Origin: Gnetum montanum
Taxonomy: Eukaryota > Streptophyta > Gnetopsida > Gnetales > Gnetaceae
DNA length: 43,436 nt
NCBI GenBank assembly: GCA_015680685.1
Contig: MNCI01014738.1
Location: 34,465 to 77,900 of the forward strand
Direction: 5' to 3'
The first letter of the stretch is position 1, and each line of letters begins with the position of its first letter. The position numbers were made by a program, and so were the translations under genes. The notes under the pieces were generated by a model. It was not told where the DNA came from. It made no database searches and was given only the letters and a program-made list of their open reading frames with translations. Positions 10,001 to 21,080 of the stretch are shown here, in pieces.

Positions 10001-11684
10001 TGGAATTCTTGGTCCAAACTAAAGGATGCCATAGAGGGATATACTGGTTATGCTACTACTAGTGTCATCGAAGCGAGCCATAGCCCTATTGTGGGCTATG
10101 CCACCACATGTGATGCTTATTGAGTCTACAATTGTGTATATTGAGGCATGTGTGATAGTTATGCTATAGGCATAGAGGTCACAACCACCATGAATTTGGG
10201 GCCTATGCTATTTTTGGAGGTGCTCCTAAGATGGCTAGGATGAAGGATGTATGACCTCTCTATGGCTAAGGTATGGGCCTTTTGTGCACATATGACAATG
10301 TTGGCATCATATATGCCAGTAGGGAAGGTTGCATAGACTGTGAGAAGATGAGAAATGGAAGAGTGGTAGAGGGTGTTGCACTTTGTTATGCATGTAGTAC
10401 TTGGTGTCTAGCTACCACTAACATGGACTTAGGTTGTGGAAGTATCACCACTACCTCAAAGAAGGCTGATGACTGTGACTAGTGTAGGAAAAAATGGAGA
10501 TGAGTTGTTGGAAAGATATGTATAAGGAGGCACCGCTATTTGAATGGGACTTAAGCTCCTTCTATCCATCCTATAGGGGCTCATCATAGTTTGATACTAC
10601 ATCTTGTTCTTTCAGTGCACTTACCCTAACAAGTTGCTCTAGGATCCACCTAAAGGTGTTGGTAACTAAGATGACCATGTCAAGGGTAGGAAGGAATTCC
10701 TTCCTATTTTGATAAATTATTTTAATATTTCACTTCACGTCTATTTCTTGGAAGTCTAAGGATAGGCCTACCTAAACATTTTCACATAGGAAATTATGTC
10801 ATTCATTGTCCAATGTCCTGTATTTAGGTGATTCGTTATGGAGTTTGAGAAACTGTCATTATTTTTGTACAAGGCTAAGCAGTTGCTCAATGTCTTCCAC
10901 CTATTGAATGGGATGAGCTACCTTTGTGCTCAAGGCAAAGATGGAAGTGTTCATGGGATTCATGTGGATATGTATAAAAATGTAAGAAAAGAAGGTCCTA
11001 GCAAAAACAGTTAAGTGTAGAAAATGTTATGAAGAAAAATGGCTAAGTATGCAAACTATGAAAATAGGCAAAAAATGACTAACTCTAGAAATTCTATGAA
11101 AAATTTACTAACTTTGGTGTTACGCTCATTACACTTAAGGGATTGTTATTCTATATAGGGTTGTTATGCTCTTTAGAGCACTCAAAGCTTGACACGATGG
11201 TCATAATCAAGCTTTTTGTCATACAACGTTCTAGGGGAACCAACAACTAGGATAAAACTACACCAACCAAAATGCAGATAAATTTTGTGCTAGCCTATGA
11301 TCCAGCTACTATCATGGTAGGGTCACAAGGGTGCTATATCTATGCTAGCTTATCACTAATGATAGAGGTGCAGAAAGCACATGGGACTACACTTGAACAT
11401 AGAAGGAATGGGAGGCCCTCCTTCTAGCACCAAAAACTATGATGTCCAAAACGTGAATGGCTAGAACACCAAGAGGTTGATTGGTGTATATCCTAACCCC
11501 AAATATATGTGAGGACTATGCTGGAAAAATAGAACTGAGGTTCCTTGAACAATCTACTTGATTAGACAGGGACTTATGTGGTGTTAGAACCACCATTTAT
11601 AAGAAAGGTATATACTGCGTTATGTGCAAACACCGAGACTACCTAAGCCAGAGTGTAGCAAGGTGTCCTAACCTAAAAATAACA

Positions 11685-11894
11685 CTATGAATGTGAAAAT
11701 GTGTATTGAATAGTAGATAAATGCATATTATGCTTAATATTAAAGAAAAAAATGCTTAGAAATGAAATGAAATAGAGCTTGAGAACAAATAAATGCACCA
11801 CCCCAAAACTACAGAGGGTAACTTTTGCTAGATAGGAGGTGAGAATGGTATGCAATGTCAAGTAGGCATAGTGGATACATAGTACTGTAGTCAT
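11685..11894 (-). other. Leader-block frame of element E, copy 1
   Basis: A 69-residue minus-strand frame (MTTVLCIHYAYLTLHTILTS...) that aligns with the minus-strand frame at 30735-30968 (HHRDYDYALTTLVLHYVPSK...). Both lie about 60-70 bp downstream of a primer-binding-like site, so this is a duplicated leader or 5' internal block. Product unknown. Confidence 0.45.
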
Positions 11895-11945
11895 ATTCTC
11901 TAGGACATCTAGGATGTGGAGCTAGTGCTTGCAAGAAAGGCTAAA

Positions 11946-11967
11946 CCTGTTGGGTTAGCTATCACCA
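11946..11967 (-). other. Putative primer-binding site of element E
   Basis: Minus-strand TGGTGATAGCTAACCCAACA directly after a possible LTR end ...CAGAACA. A related site occurs at about 30988-31011 (TGGCGACCAACCCGATAGGC). The TGG start and position suggest a primer-binding site; the tRNA was not identified. Confidence 0.45.
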
Positions 11968-12390
11968 TGTTCTGTGTGTGCAATGGTGAACTGCATTTTG
12001 GTAATCATCAAGGTGTGAAGCTCAAATGCTCAAATGCAGCAATGCCGAGGATGCTTAACGAGATAAAATTCTCAATGCTCTTTTGATTTTACAACCCCTA
12101 GAGTGCTAGGCATCAAGGTATTTATAGGGCTAGGTTTAGCCTGAAATGTAGATTAGGCATCACATGGCATGGATGACACATGGCATGAGTGTAAGTATGG
12201 TTACGTTGACATGGTACATGCTCATGAGAGTAGCAAAGTGTTACACTTTGAAGAATAGAAATGGGTACCCATAGACTACTAAACTATGACTATACTACCT
12301 AGACTACATGTGCTAGATTTCAAGAGACTACAATGTACCTACAAATAGTACACAAATAATGCAACTTGGAGGCTATGCCCTAGGACTATG
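11968..12390 (-). mobile_element. LTR of element E (about 420 bp)
   Basis: Lies between a purine-rich tract on its 5' side (minus strand ...AAAGAGGGGGAGGA, plus-strand 12391-12404) and a TGG primer-binding-like site on its 3' side. It holds a TATA box on the minus strand. The 5' terminus reads CATAG rather than TG, so the exact start is uncertain. Confidence 0.5.
12119..12183 (-). promoter_or_regulatory. LTR promoter of element E
   Basis: Minus-strand TATAAATA (12119-12126) with CATGTGTCATCC upstream (12171-12183), the same order and nearly the same spacing as in the Tat LTRs on the other strand. Confidence 0.55.
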
Positions 12391-12508
12391 TCCTCCCCCT
12401 CTTTCGAGTAGGGTCAACTACAGGGACAATTTTTGGGATTAGTGGGGGATGCAAAAGAATTACAAAATACTAATCTTGGTTGCTGAAGGGATGTTAGAGT
12501 TCAGATAA

Positions 12509-12513
12509 AGGTT
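12509..12513 (+). repeat. Target-site duplication, left (element C)
   Basis: AGGTT directly before the 5' LTR, repeated at 29721-29725 after the 3' LTR. Confidence 0.85.
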
Positions 12514-13182
12514 TGAAACATCATGAAAATTGTGAATCGGCCTAGGGCAAAGATTCACGATTCAGGTGAAAGTTTGTAGCAAAAATCCAAAAGATAGAAC
12601 AAGGCAAAGAGGCGTGCATCATCAAGTCTCCAAGTTTCTTAAAAATTATAGCTTTGTTTTGTTTTCTCTCTTTATGAAATAGTACGCAACATAGTGTGAT
12701 GTCGCTTGGTGTAATTCTGCTTAATGTAGCGCAATATTGGAAGGTAGCTTACTTCGGCAAATATGACAAAGTTTAAGGCCTAAGAAGTGGACTACGACTT
12801 GTCACATATTCCACCAAGTCTTTTGTTTAGGATTGAATTTACATTCCATTATGCAGAGTAGCGTAATGACCTTTGAGGAAGTCAAAGTCAGAGTCCAAAG
12901 GAGCATGGCAGATTGACTTCCTTGTTTTGTAGATTGGTCTCTTTATGCTTATTACGCTACATAGCATAAACAAGTGTCATACATTGTAAAGTCAGCTAAG
13001 GTAGTACCAGACACACACCTTCTATCCACATGCAGCAATACGCTTATAAACATATCGCAACGAAATCATGAGGCAGCTTCAGTAGGAGTGATTTACAGTG
13101 CACCTCACCCTTAAGACGTAATGTGGCATGACCAACTTTAACATAAAAATTGTCAAGTCAACGGTGTTTTGAAAGTTTGAGA

Positions 13183-13232
13183 CACGTGTCATCAAGACTG
13201 TGCCTTTCCATATGATGCTAAACTTATAAATA
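13183..13232 (+). promoter_or_regulatory. LTR promoter of element C (5' LTR)
   Basis: G-box CACGTG at 13183-13188, within GACACGTGTCATC, and TATAAATA at 13225-13232. It would drive the genomic RNA. Confidence 0.7.
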
Positions 13233-13868
13233 CCCCAATTGATGAAAAGAAGAGAAGGAGAATTTTTTTCTTCTTTTGAAAGACATAAGGCATTGTTTGA
13301 GCATTGGCAACAGGAGCGATCTGTCTTCTTGGCGAAAACATTATGCTCTTCATTGGAGATCATTAGCAGCTTTAACCAAAAGATTACCGAGGGAAAAAGG
13401 AGCAGATCAGAGATCAAGAGATCATCTAGTATGATTGGCAAGGTTTATTGATCAGAAATAGTTGATCGATAGACATCTAGGCTTGAACTTGCTTGCATTC
13501 CACTTTTGGCTTACGAGGTAGATCAACCTTCATTCTATTCTCCCCTTTAAACAGTTTTCTTGTTGTTTTGTGTACACTTCATACAAATATAAGCTAAGTC
13601 TGTCGTTGGAACATTGTATGCAATATATTTAGCCTTTGAGTCAAATCATAGATCTTGGAATTATGCATCTTTTCTAAATCTAATCTTCCTTGTCGCATTG
13701 ACATTATTATTATTTCAAGTTTTTTACATTGTTTTCTACTCCTTCTACAACCCATAAAATTAATTTTTTTCATGGAATATATATATAATACATATACTAT
13801 CGCTATATTCGATAATTTATTGATTCAGTAAATCCCTGTTTGATTAACAAGACCATTCAGGGCACCTT

Positions 13869-13904
13869 GGATCCGTTTCTCCAGCATGGCCCTCACACGG
13901 ATCT
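13869..13904 (+). other. Conserved U5 inverted repeat (hairpin candidate)
   Basis: GGATCCGT and ACGGATCT/C flank a 20-nt loop containing CTCCAGCATGGCCCTC. The pairing is preserved or nearly so in the other LTRs (about 3530-3566, 29618-29653, 36826-36861). Its place at the end of the LTR, before the primer-binding site, would put it in the RNA leader. Confidence 0.5.
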
Positions 13905-13977
13905 ATGGTTAAGATTGTGTACATGGATCTTCACTCAGTATTTCCAACAACCAAAATTTTCCGTCATTATAGTTTTC

Positions 13978-14005
13978 TGGCACTAGAAGGAGGGCTTGAA
14001 CCTCC
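13978..14005 (+). other. Primer-binding site, tRNA-Asn-like, extended across the T-arm
   Basis: After the LTR end and a 6-nt spacer, TGGCACTAGAAGGAGGGC is followed by TTGAACCTCC. The complement reads as a tRNA 3' end: T-stem GGAGG, loop TTCAAGC, stem CCTCC, seven acceptor bases TTCTAGT, one discriminator base, CCA. From memory this matches plant tRNA-Asn(GUU), with one mismatch in the acceptor. Element D has the same arrangement at 36936-36963. Usual sites cover only 12-18 nt. Confidence 0.75.
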
Positions 14006-14220
14006 AATCCGTATTTTACAGGTAACCCTGTAAGCAATCCATACCCACGTGCACATAACGTAAATGTAATACCTCTAGGGAAGTTTACGAAATCGTGTGG
14101 TATAGATTGGTTACAGTAATGATTCCTTTGGAATCCTACAGGGTAGAAAGCCCAATTGTAATTCCGTTTTGCCATCACCTTTTAAATCTTTTCATTTGTT
14201 GTTATCAATATATTTGAGAG
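14006..14220 (+). other. Leader between primer-binding site and gag (element C)
   Basis: Non-coding and collinear with 36964-37184 in element D. Shared features include TTTACAGGTAACCCTGTAAGC and ATTCCTTTGGAATC, a short palindrome near 14122-14135. Confidence 0.6.
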
Positions 14221-16863
14221 ATGGATTCTACACATACAACCATTGCCGCTATGATTGCCACTAACTCGGGTGCCATAATCGTAAATCCCATCACCATTCC
14301 TGAATCATCTTTCAGCACAAAAGGACCTCAAGGACAGTCGTGTCATTCATTATGATTACAGGGCAAGGATCCTTCAATCACTATCTTGACTCCTGAAGAG
14401 TATAATTTCATTTACGTCAAGATCCAGGCAAAGCTTGCCCTTAGCTGAGCTGAGATGGAAGCAAAATGAAATTACGAGCTGATCCACAGAGGGGGTCAAG
14501 ACTTCACCCCTACTGCATATGACATTATCCCCCTTACCGATCATTATCATGAACTCTTGTCCCTACTGGTTATGGCTAAGAATCAGACTACGCAGTCTAT
14601 TCTAGAACCTCAAAATGAGGAGGAAGAGGAAGATGAATTCGTAGCTAAATCTGAACATGCGGATTCATACCATACCCTTAGCCCTCATACATATGTGAAT
14701 CCCCTGTTTAATCCTATCACTGGAGAAGCTGCCCATCTCAAACCAATCATGACCACCCAAATGCATATTCCCATCATCCCGCAGGCCACCACGCAATCCT
14801 CAGTCTTGCAGGTACAAATGCCATCTCAAAATAATATGGAAGTAACCCCCTTTCCACATGTAATCAGTATTCTGTCGGTGACACTTGCGTCTATTGCCCC
14901 TCATTTCATTCCCCAAGTGCAAGTCCATACCATGCCTATAATCCACCCAGTGCAAAATCCGGTGCAAACCTTATTGTCACAGCCCATTGCAAGGCAATAG
15001 ATCGCAACCACCATTCAACCGTAGCGATCTGTTCAACAACCTATGGCTGGTCAGTGGATCATGCCTGTTGCATAACACAATCAATCTATGTTCTACGGTG
15101 TGCAACACTTAGCTGCATCTACCACACATGTCCCGCAAGTAACTACACAACATCCTTACATCTTCCATTCTACACATTCAGTGATGACCAATTTTTCCAC
15201 ACAACCTGTCAAGTGGTGGGTTTCATAGGTAGCTCCGTCCGTGGGGATAGTCCCCGTTGCGCCATCTGTCAGCCAAGCTATCGCTCCCTTCCCATTTCCC
15301 GGTACTACTCTTCCAGTCCAAACCCCTACTCCTCTAGTGCCAACTTCATCATCAACAGGTCTAGATCAAGCTTTTTTGCTTATTCAGACCCTCATCGAGG
15401 AAGTTAAGCACCTTAAAGCTGCTGGCTCCAATACTATACAGGTCATGCATTTCTACCATGATGACCCCATCAACCCAGTAGTCCCCATGCTATCATTGCC
15501 TCTAGGGATGTCTTTGCCCCATTTTACTAAATAAAATGGGGAAGGTGATCCTAATGCTCATCTCATTACCTTCAGGTCTGAATCCTTGCTACTACAACAA
15601 TGGCCGCATACGATTATCCGTTTCTTTGCAATGTCTTTGACAGGTAAGGCCTTGGACTGGTATTGAGCACTCCCTCGCTCTTCCATCTCAACCTTGGAAG
15701 AGCTCCTAACATAATTTATAACTCACTTTAAATACAATTTAAAGCCATAATTCACGTTAGATCAACTTATGGGAGTGAAACAGGACCTGCTCGAGCTAGT
15801 CCAGAAGTTTATACAGCGATGGAGCACTACTCTGAATGAAATCTGTGAGCCTATCATGGAAGCACACCTGTTGGCTATTTTCAAAGGAGTAGTTAACAGC
15901 TTCATCAAGTCTAAACTATACTACCTTGCCCCTCGCTCCCTGGGTCAAGCCTTTGCGCAAACTAAAAGCATCCAAGATGCTGCGGAGGCTAGTAAAGACC
16001 TAGCGTATGTGGCCTATAAGAACGCCAATAATAACGGTAAAGGCAAAGGTAAAATAGTAACAATGATAGTACCTGCACTGGCCAAGGATGCCAAAAACAA
16101 GAATAATAAGAAGGCACCCACAGCACCTGCCGAGACCACGGCTAGTGCAAGAAACACCGGCCAAGAAGCACTGGCCCCTGAACAACCGTCACAGTCAAAA
16201 CCAAACTTCAAGCGTAAAGATCATTTAAAGTATACATCCCTGCCAATAAAGCATTTGGAACTATTGAAACAATTATTAGGAGTAGGATATATACAAAACA
16301 AAAGAATATCTGAAGAAGCTATGCAGCATCATAGGAGTCATTGTGAATTTGCTAAAGAACCCTTCTTTAGCTCTACCCAACAAACCGCCAGTTCCTAAGT
16401 CTTTCAGGCTAGACCATTTTTGTGACTACCACTAGTTGTGTGGTCATGACACCGATTACTGCTGGGTGTTGAAGGACAATATTCAATGCATGATTAATGA
16501 TGGTTCTTTGACATTAGAAAGCAGTAGTCCAACACGTCCCGAAAACCAAGCAATGCATGTGTACAAAGACCCGTTAAACGCAAATAACGCCATGTACACC
16601 ATCAACATGGTAAGTACGAACAGTGAGGGGAAGGTACTGCCTAAGAAGCATTTTGTGTTACGTGTACCTATCAATTCATCCCAGGGGGCAAGTTCTTCAC
16701 TAGTAATTGGCAGCGCCTCGAGGCCACCATTTGTTATTCAAACGCCCTCTCAAACTATAACTCAGTCTCACATTAATAATAAAGTCGCGGCCACACCCAC
16801 ACCTACTCCTAAGGAACCTTTTATCCTTAGGGTACAAAAACCACCAGGTACCCCTTTAACATA
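14221..16863 (+). pseudogene. gag polyprotein (element C)
   Basis: Starts at ATG 14221 (MDSTHTTIAAMIATNSGAII) and can be followed through stops and frameshifts. In order: an acidic N-terminal part (EPQNEEEEEDEF at about 14610); a Pro/Gln-rich linker; the capsid-like domain from about 15420 (VMHFYHDDPINPVVPMLSLP ... HFKYNLKP ... VQKFIQRWSTTLNEICEPIM) to about 16000; a basic linker (about 16020-16230); and a zinc knuckle CDYH-LCGHDTDYC at 16420-16463, broken by TAG 16433-16435. The stop in DWY-ALP (TGA, 15664-15666) is CGA (Arg) in D. The product would package the genomic RNA in virus-like particles. Confidence 0.9.
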
Positions 16864-16899
16864 GGGGTGAGCCTCTAAGAAAAATCATCAACTGCCATC

Positions 16900-18034
16900 T
16901 AACAAAAAATGGGAGGGAGATGCATCAATTAACGCAACCAAAGGCTGCTCTATGCTAGGGTTTGCTAAGCCCAGGCCCCTAGCTTCTGTACCTTCGCCTG
17001 CACCTCCTGGGCAATACAAAGGTATAGAAACACAGTCACCTCCCCTTGGTAGAAAGAAATACAACCCTCCAATTGATGCTATTCTACCTCAGGGAATTCG
17101 TCTCTTAGTGCTAATGGAAGAAGAAAGAGCAGACAAGCAACCCAGCCAGGAGCGGGACCTCCTCGATGCATTTACGCAAGTCAAGCAGGCTCTAAAATAG
17201 AAGAACATAACATTGAGCCTCTATGACTTGCTTATGACATGTCAAAAGCATCATGAGGCTATGGTTTGTATGCTGACATCCATACCTGTGGATGAAAGCT
17301 TACCAGCGGAAGAGGAAGCGATACATGCTATCATGTTTCCCCCCACCGCTGAGAGACCTAAACCTATCCCATTGATCTTTCATGATGAATCCATCAAATA
17401 TGATCTTGAGAAAGGTCAAGTGACAATAGAACCCATGTTGATCACCATCCAGGTTGGTCAACATCAGATCCAGAGGGTGCACGTTGACGATGGTGCAGCT
17501 ACGAATGTCATCCCTTATCCTATAGTGGATAAGTTGGGCCTAGTCGACTAGATTAGTCCTATGATGACATCGTGCCTAAATTCATTCAATAGGGCATGAT
17601 TTCAAGTCAAAGGGATGGTACATATCATTTTTGTGGTAGGAGATCAGTTCCCAACAGATGCCACATTTATCATCGTCGAGGAAATACCTGACTTCAACCT
17701 AATTCTAGGGAGGTCCTAGCTAGCCCAACTGAGGGCAGTTTCATCACCGATACACCAAGAGATACACCTACCTTATGCAAGGGGAGAGGTAGTGATGCAT
17801 GGTGATGAAATAACTCCTAGAAACATCAATAAAATCGAGGAAGAATGAGGTTTGGAAATCAAAATGCCCGATGATCAAACCCATGTCCAAATTCCCGAAC
17901 AAGTCGAAATGACTGATGACATCCTAGCCTGGGCCAACCTACGATTTCAGGGAGAGGAAGATGATGTGAAGGAGTCAGGTCATAGATCTCCTCGCCCTTA
18001 TGCACCACCCAACATAAAAGCTATCAAAAAATAA
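16900..18034 (+). pseudogene. Aspartic protease (retropepsin) region (element C)
   Basis: Follows gag; collinear with 39600-40743 in D. It includes an N-terminal linker (MLGFAKPRPLASVPSP), then SLYDLLMTCQKHHEAMVCML, then the active-site segment RVHVDDGAATNVIPYPIVDK, with Asp at 17485-17487. The usual D-S/T-G reads D-D-G here and also in D. The second hallmark is FNLILGRS-LAQLRAVSS, from ILGRxWL (about 17693-17745), with TGG changed to TAG. The end, RPYAPPNIKAIKK, matches D's end, so the frame stops near 18034. The enzyme would cleave Gag-Pol. Confidence 0.85.
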
Positions 18035-18658
18035 TTATGAGCTAGCGATTGACCTGCATGATATTTACGCGTATCTTTACACTTTCACTAGTTTTTCCAT
18101 TTACGCTTATCAATTTTAACTATCAGTTTTGTTTAGTATACATATATTTATGACTTCTATCAATTATGCCATTTATATTTCCTAGTTTACACCATTTATG
18201 CTTCTTAACTCCTATTAGTTACATTAGTAAAATTACGCAAATATTTACACTTTTATCAATTGCACTTTCCAACATACGCAAATGGTCTACAACAACCTAA
18301 AACTAGTAAAGGCCCGCAACAGCCCAAAACTAGCAAAGGCCTAAAATGGCCCTAAACTAAAATATATAATTTCTATCTTTATGAAAAAACCACTTAATAG
18401 CCCGGGACGGCCTCAAACTAGCAAATTCATCTATATTTTATGCAAACACTATGTAACGGCCCGCAATGGCCTAAAACTAGCAACTCCATTCAACAGTCAC
18501 AATAACGCCACCTACCCAAAATCCTCAATAATTATATTTATGCTTTTTATAAACAAAGACATAAAATTAAAAATCATAGAGAAAATTTCATGATTAATCA
18601 TGTTAAAATTCATATTTTCTTTGTCCCATCTCATAAATAAAATCCTGCGTAATCATAA
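18035..18658 (+). repeat. Minisatellite after protease: GGCCYRAAAYRGCCTAAAACTAGC-type units
   Basis: Core array at about 18286-18485: GCCCGCAACAGCCCAAAACT and similar units, each ending (T)AAACTAG(C/T)AA, with AT-rich interruptions. The same array stands after protease in D (about 40851-41215). The rest of the interval is AT-rich with no gene; a GTATCT at 18071 could be the 5' splice site of the pol intron. Confidence 0.75.
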
Positions 18659-20803
18659 TTACGCATCCCCTCTAGCACCACTGTCTCCCGTATTCCTTCA
18701 CTCTGCTTCCAAGCCTAGCAAATCATCTTCATATGGGCTGTCCCTTTTAGGAAGTATTCCTTCATGAGGAACGTCATCTTCACAGGGTTCTTCCACTAAA
18801 CCTTGCTCCCCAAGGTGACGATCTACATCATTATGCTCTCCTCCTTGAACATACATCTCATCTTGTCCACCTTCTTTGTTCGTTTCCTATAACTACATAC
18901 AACAAGTATATCAGCAAAAGCCATGATAGGACAATTTAGAAAATTCAAATTCAACAACATTAAAACTCACTCCCGATGGCCCTGCATCCGTAGCAAAGGG
19001 GAGTTGATCTAAGCCAACCCACAGATGTTGCATAATCTCGTCTTCTGTCAACTTAGACCAAACCCCGTTCCCCAAATTAGTTACAGCCTTAACCTTCCCC
19101 TTCTCCACTCTAATCCATCAAGGTGGTTCAAGGAAGAAGGTAGGGACTGTGGTCTCTCTCCCAAGAAGAGTAATTTCTCTTTTTGAGGACACGCTCACCG
19201 TCACCTGCTCCTAGAACTTCTCGAAGGCCTTAGACGCACCAATGACATCGAGGAACAATTGCAAGGATTGAGCTTCAACATCAAAATCTCGATAATGCTG
19301 ATGGTAAGTGATACTTTCTCGCTTATACAGATGTTTATGATCTTTCTTCTTCTACCCCTACTCTTGGACACTTACACAAAAGTCCTTCCAGTATTGATTC
19401 TTCTGGGCCAGGAGCTCCATCTGCATCCTTTGCTCGACCAATTCATGACTGGTTTGTATGCTATTTCTGACTATGGTCCAGTAGCAAGCGTAGTTAATGA
19501 CGGCTATCTACCAGTCCTCTTCACCTATTCCTTGAGCTTGCAGGAATTCACATTGTGACCTTAAGTCTTTGATCTCTTTGGTTAGAGACATCCTTTTCTT
19601 CTCTGATCTTTGCAGATTCTTCCATAGGTCTTCATTGACATTCTAACTTTCCCACAGGGAGCAAGTCAAATGTAATGCACATTTACGCATTTCTTCATAA
19701 AGGTTGTGTGGCACGACCATTCCTTTCGATGAGGGTTTGATGGTGTCCAAGTCAATGGGCTCCATAGAGTCCCATCGAAGGTGAGCTCCTGATGAAAAAT
19801 ATTAGATCAAACATAATTAAGTACTGTAATCTTATAACAAAATAAGCATAAAATAGTCGCAAAATACTAGCCCCAGGATCGATGCATTCTAAGTGCTCGA
19901 TCATATCACTAACAATGCGATTATATCACCGACGACGCCTTCCATAAAGGTGAATTTATCGAGAATTTTCCCCACACTCTGCATACAACGGTGGATGGGG
20001 AATCACCTCATTCATCTGTAGTATAATTATGTCAAAAATTTTGGTTAATAACAGAATCTCTTAAAAATTTTAATAGACTGATTACCTCTTCTTGTTCCAG
20101 TGGGAAGTGTATCAACATTCTCTGCCTCCACTCTCTCGTCACGCACAAGGGTCTGTGTGTCACTTACTCTAATAACTAGGGCCTCCTCTTCCAAAACTAG
20201 GGCCCCTTCCCCATGCCGTAACACCACCGCCCCTGTCTCAGGGGTCAACCGCTCTATAGATCTCCCTGTTCATGCCATATAATACACTTAAATAATTCAA
20301 AATACCTTGAATAAGTTGTGTAATACAACAATTAACATAACTTTTACTGTATCCTCTCGCTAACCAGGTGGAAGTTTACTCCTCTGAAACCTGACTTGTA
20401 CAGTTCTACCTGCGCCACCTACCGGCTCCACAGGCACCTCGGTTAGACAAGGCCTTTTTCGTTGAACCGAAGCGTCTACTATTTCTGCCATCAGGAGTTT
20501 TCCCTATAATGCATCACTAGTGTAAGAAGGAAGTGCCCCACCTATGCTATCAGAGCCTCACGTTCGAGGTGCCACCACATTCCTAGTCGTTATAGAAAGT
20601 AACTCCCCAATTTCCTCCAGAGGATCCTATGACCGGGTAGTGCTGAAGAGGTGGGAGATCCAGGGTTTGGATAACTGGTCTCGTTCTTGTTGCACCCAAA
20701 CCCCATTCCTCTGAACCACCAAAAATTTGGCAAAATGCTGGAGGCAAGCTATGAAAAAGGTAAAGTGCACACTGAAATGGGACTTGAGCTTTTGGTGGAG
20801 CCT

Positions 20804-21080
20804 AATCATCTCAGTGCGTAACCCTTCAGTGAAATAGCTCGCCTAGTCAAATTAGGTCCCTTCCTCTATCACCTCTTGCATGATACAGGCCTATTCTATG
20901 GTGAAGAAGTTCCCCTGTGAGAGTGTTCTGGGGAAGGCCCGGGCTCAGAAGAGGGGATAAATGGNGCAGGGGAACTTCTTCACCATAGAATAGGCCTGTA
21001 TCATGCAAGAGGTGATAGAGGAAGGGACCTAATTTGACTAGGCGAGCTATTTCACTGAAGGGTTACGCACTGAGATGATT
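20804..21080. repeat. Perfect 114-bp inverted repeat beside N bases
   Basis: Arms 20804-20917 and 20967-21080 are exact reverse complements around 49 bases. The right arm ends exactly at the N at 21081 and its left side is two bases from the N at 20965. Perfect identity in otherwise heavily mutated sequence, bounded by N, points to an assembly or gap-filling artefact. The minus-strand copy of arm 1 (20917 to 20804) continues in frame with the antisense exon, so the left arm is probably the real one. Confidence 0.9.

Larger units (their letters stand above)
9428..12513 (-). mobile_element. Element E, left part (minus strand, host of B and C insertions)
   Basis: Older minus-strand LTR retrotransposon. 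From right to left (its own 5' to 3'): polypurine-like tract (12391-12404), LTR (11968-12390), primer-binding-like site (11946-11967), leader with degenerate coding, gag (10000-9428). Element C splits it at 12513. The stretch 10001-11945 shows only short open frames; it should hold the gag N-terminus and leader, but no domain is recognisable. Confidence 0.6.
12514..13971 (+). mobile_element. 5' LTR of element C
   Basis: 1,458 bp, TGAAACATCATGAAAATTG to ...CCGTCATTATA; the terminal CA has changed to TA. It matches 28144-29720 throughout, but lacks about 120 bp of extra palindromic repeat present near 28610-28735 in the 3' LTR. Confidence 0.92.

Noticed and set aside
13972-14060. A degenerate tRNA gene on the minus strand
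   Set aside because: Only the acceptor 3' strand and T-arm are present; no anticodon arm, D-arm or matching 5' acceptor strand follows. A primer-binding site explains it better.
20804-21080. The 114-bp inverted repeat as a foldback transposon or miRNA precursor
   Set aside because: Arms are perfectly identical, the right arm is bounded by N, there is no target duplication, and the left arm continues the surrounding exon; an assembly fault is simpler.
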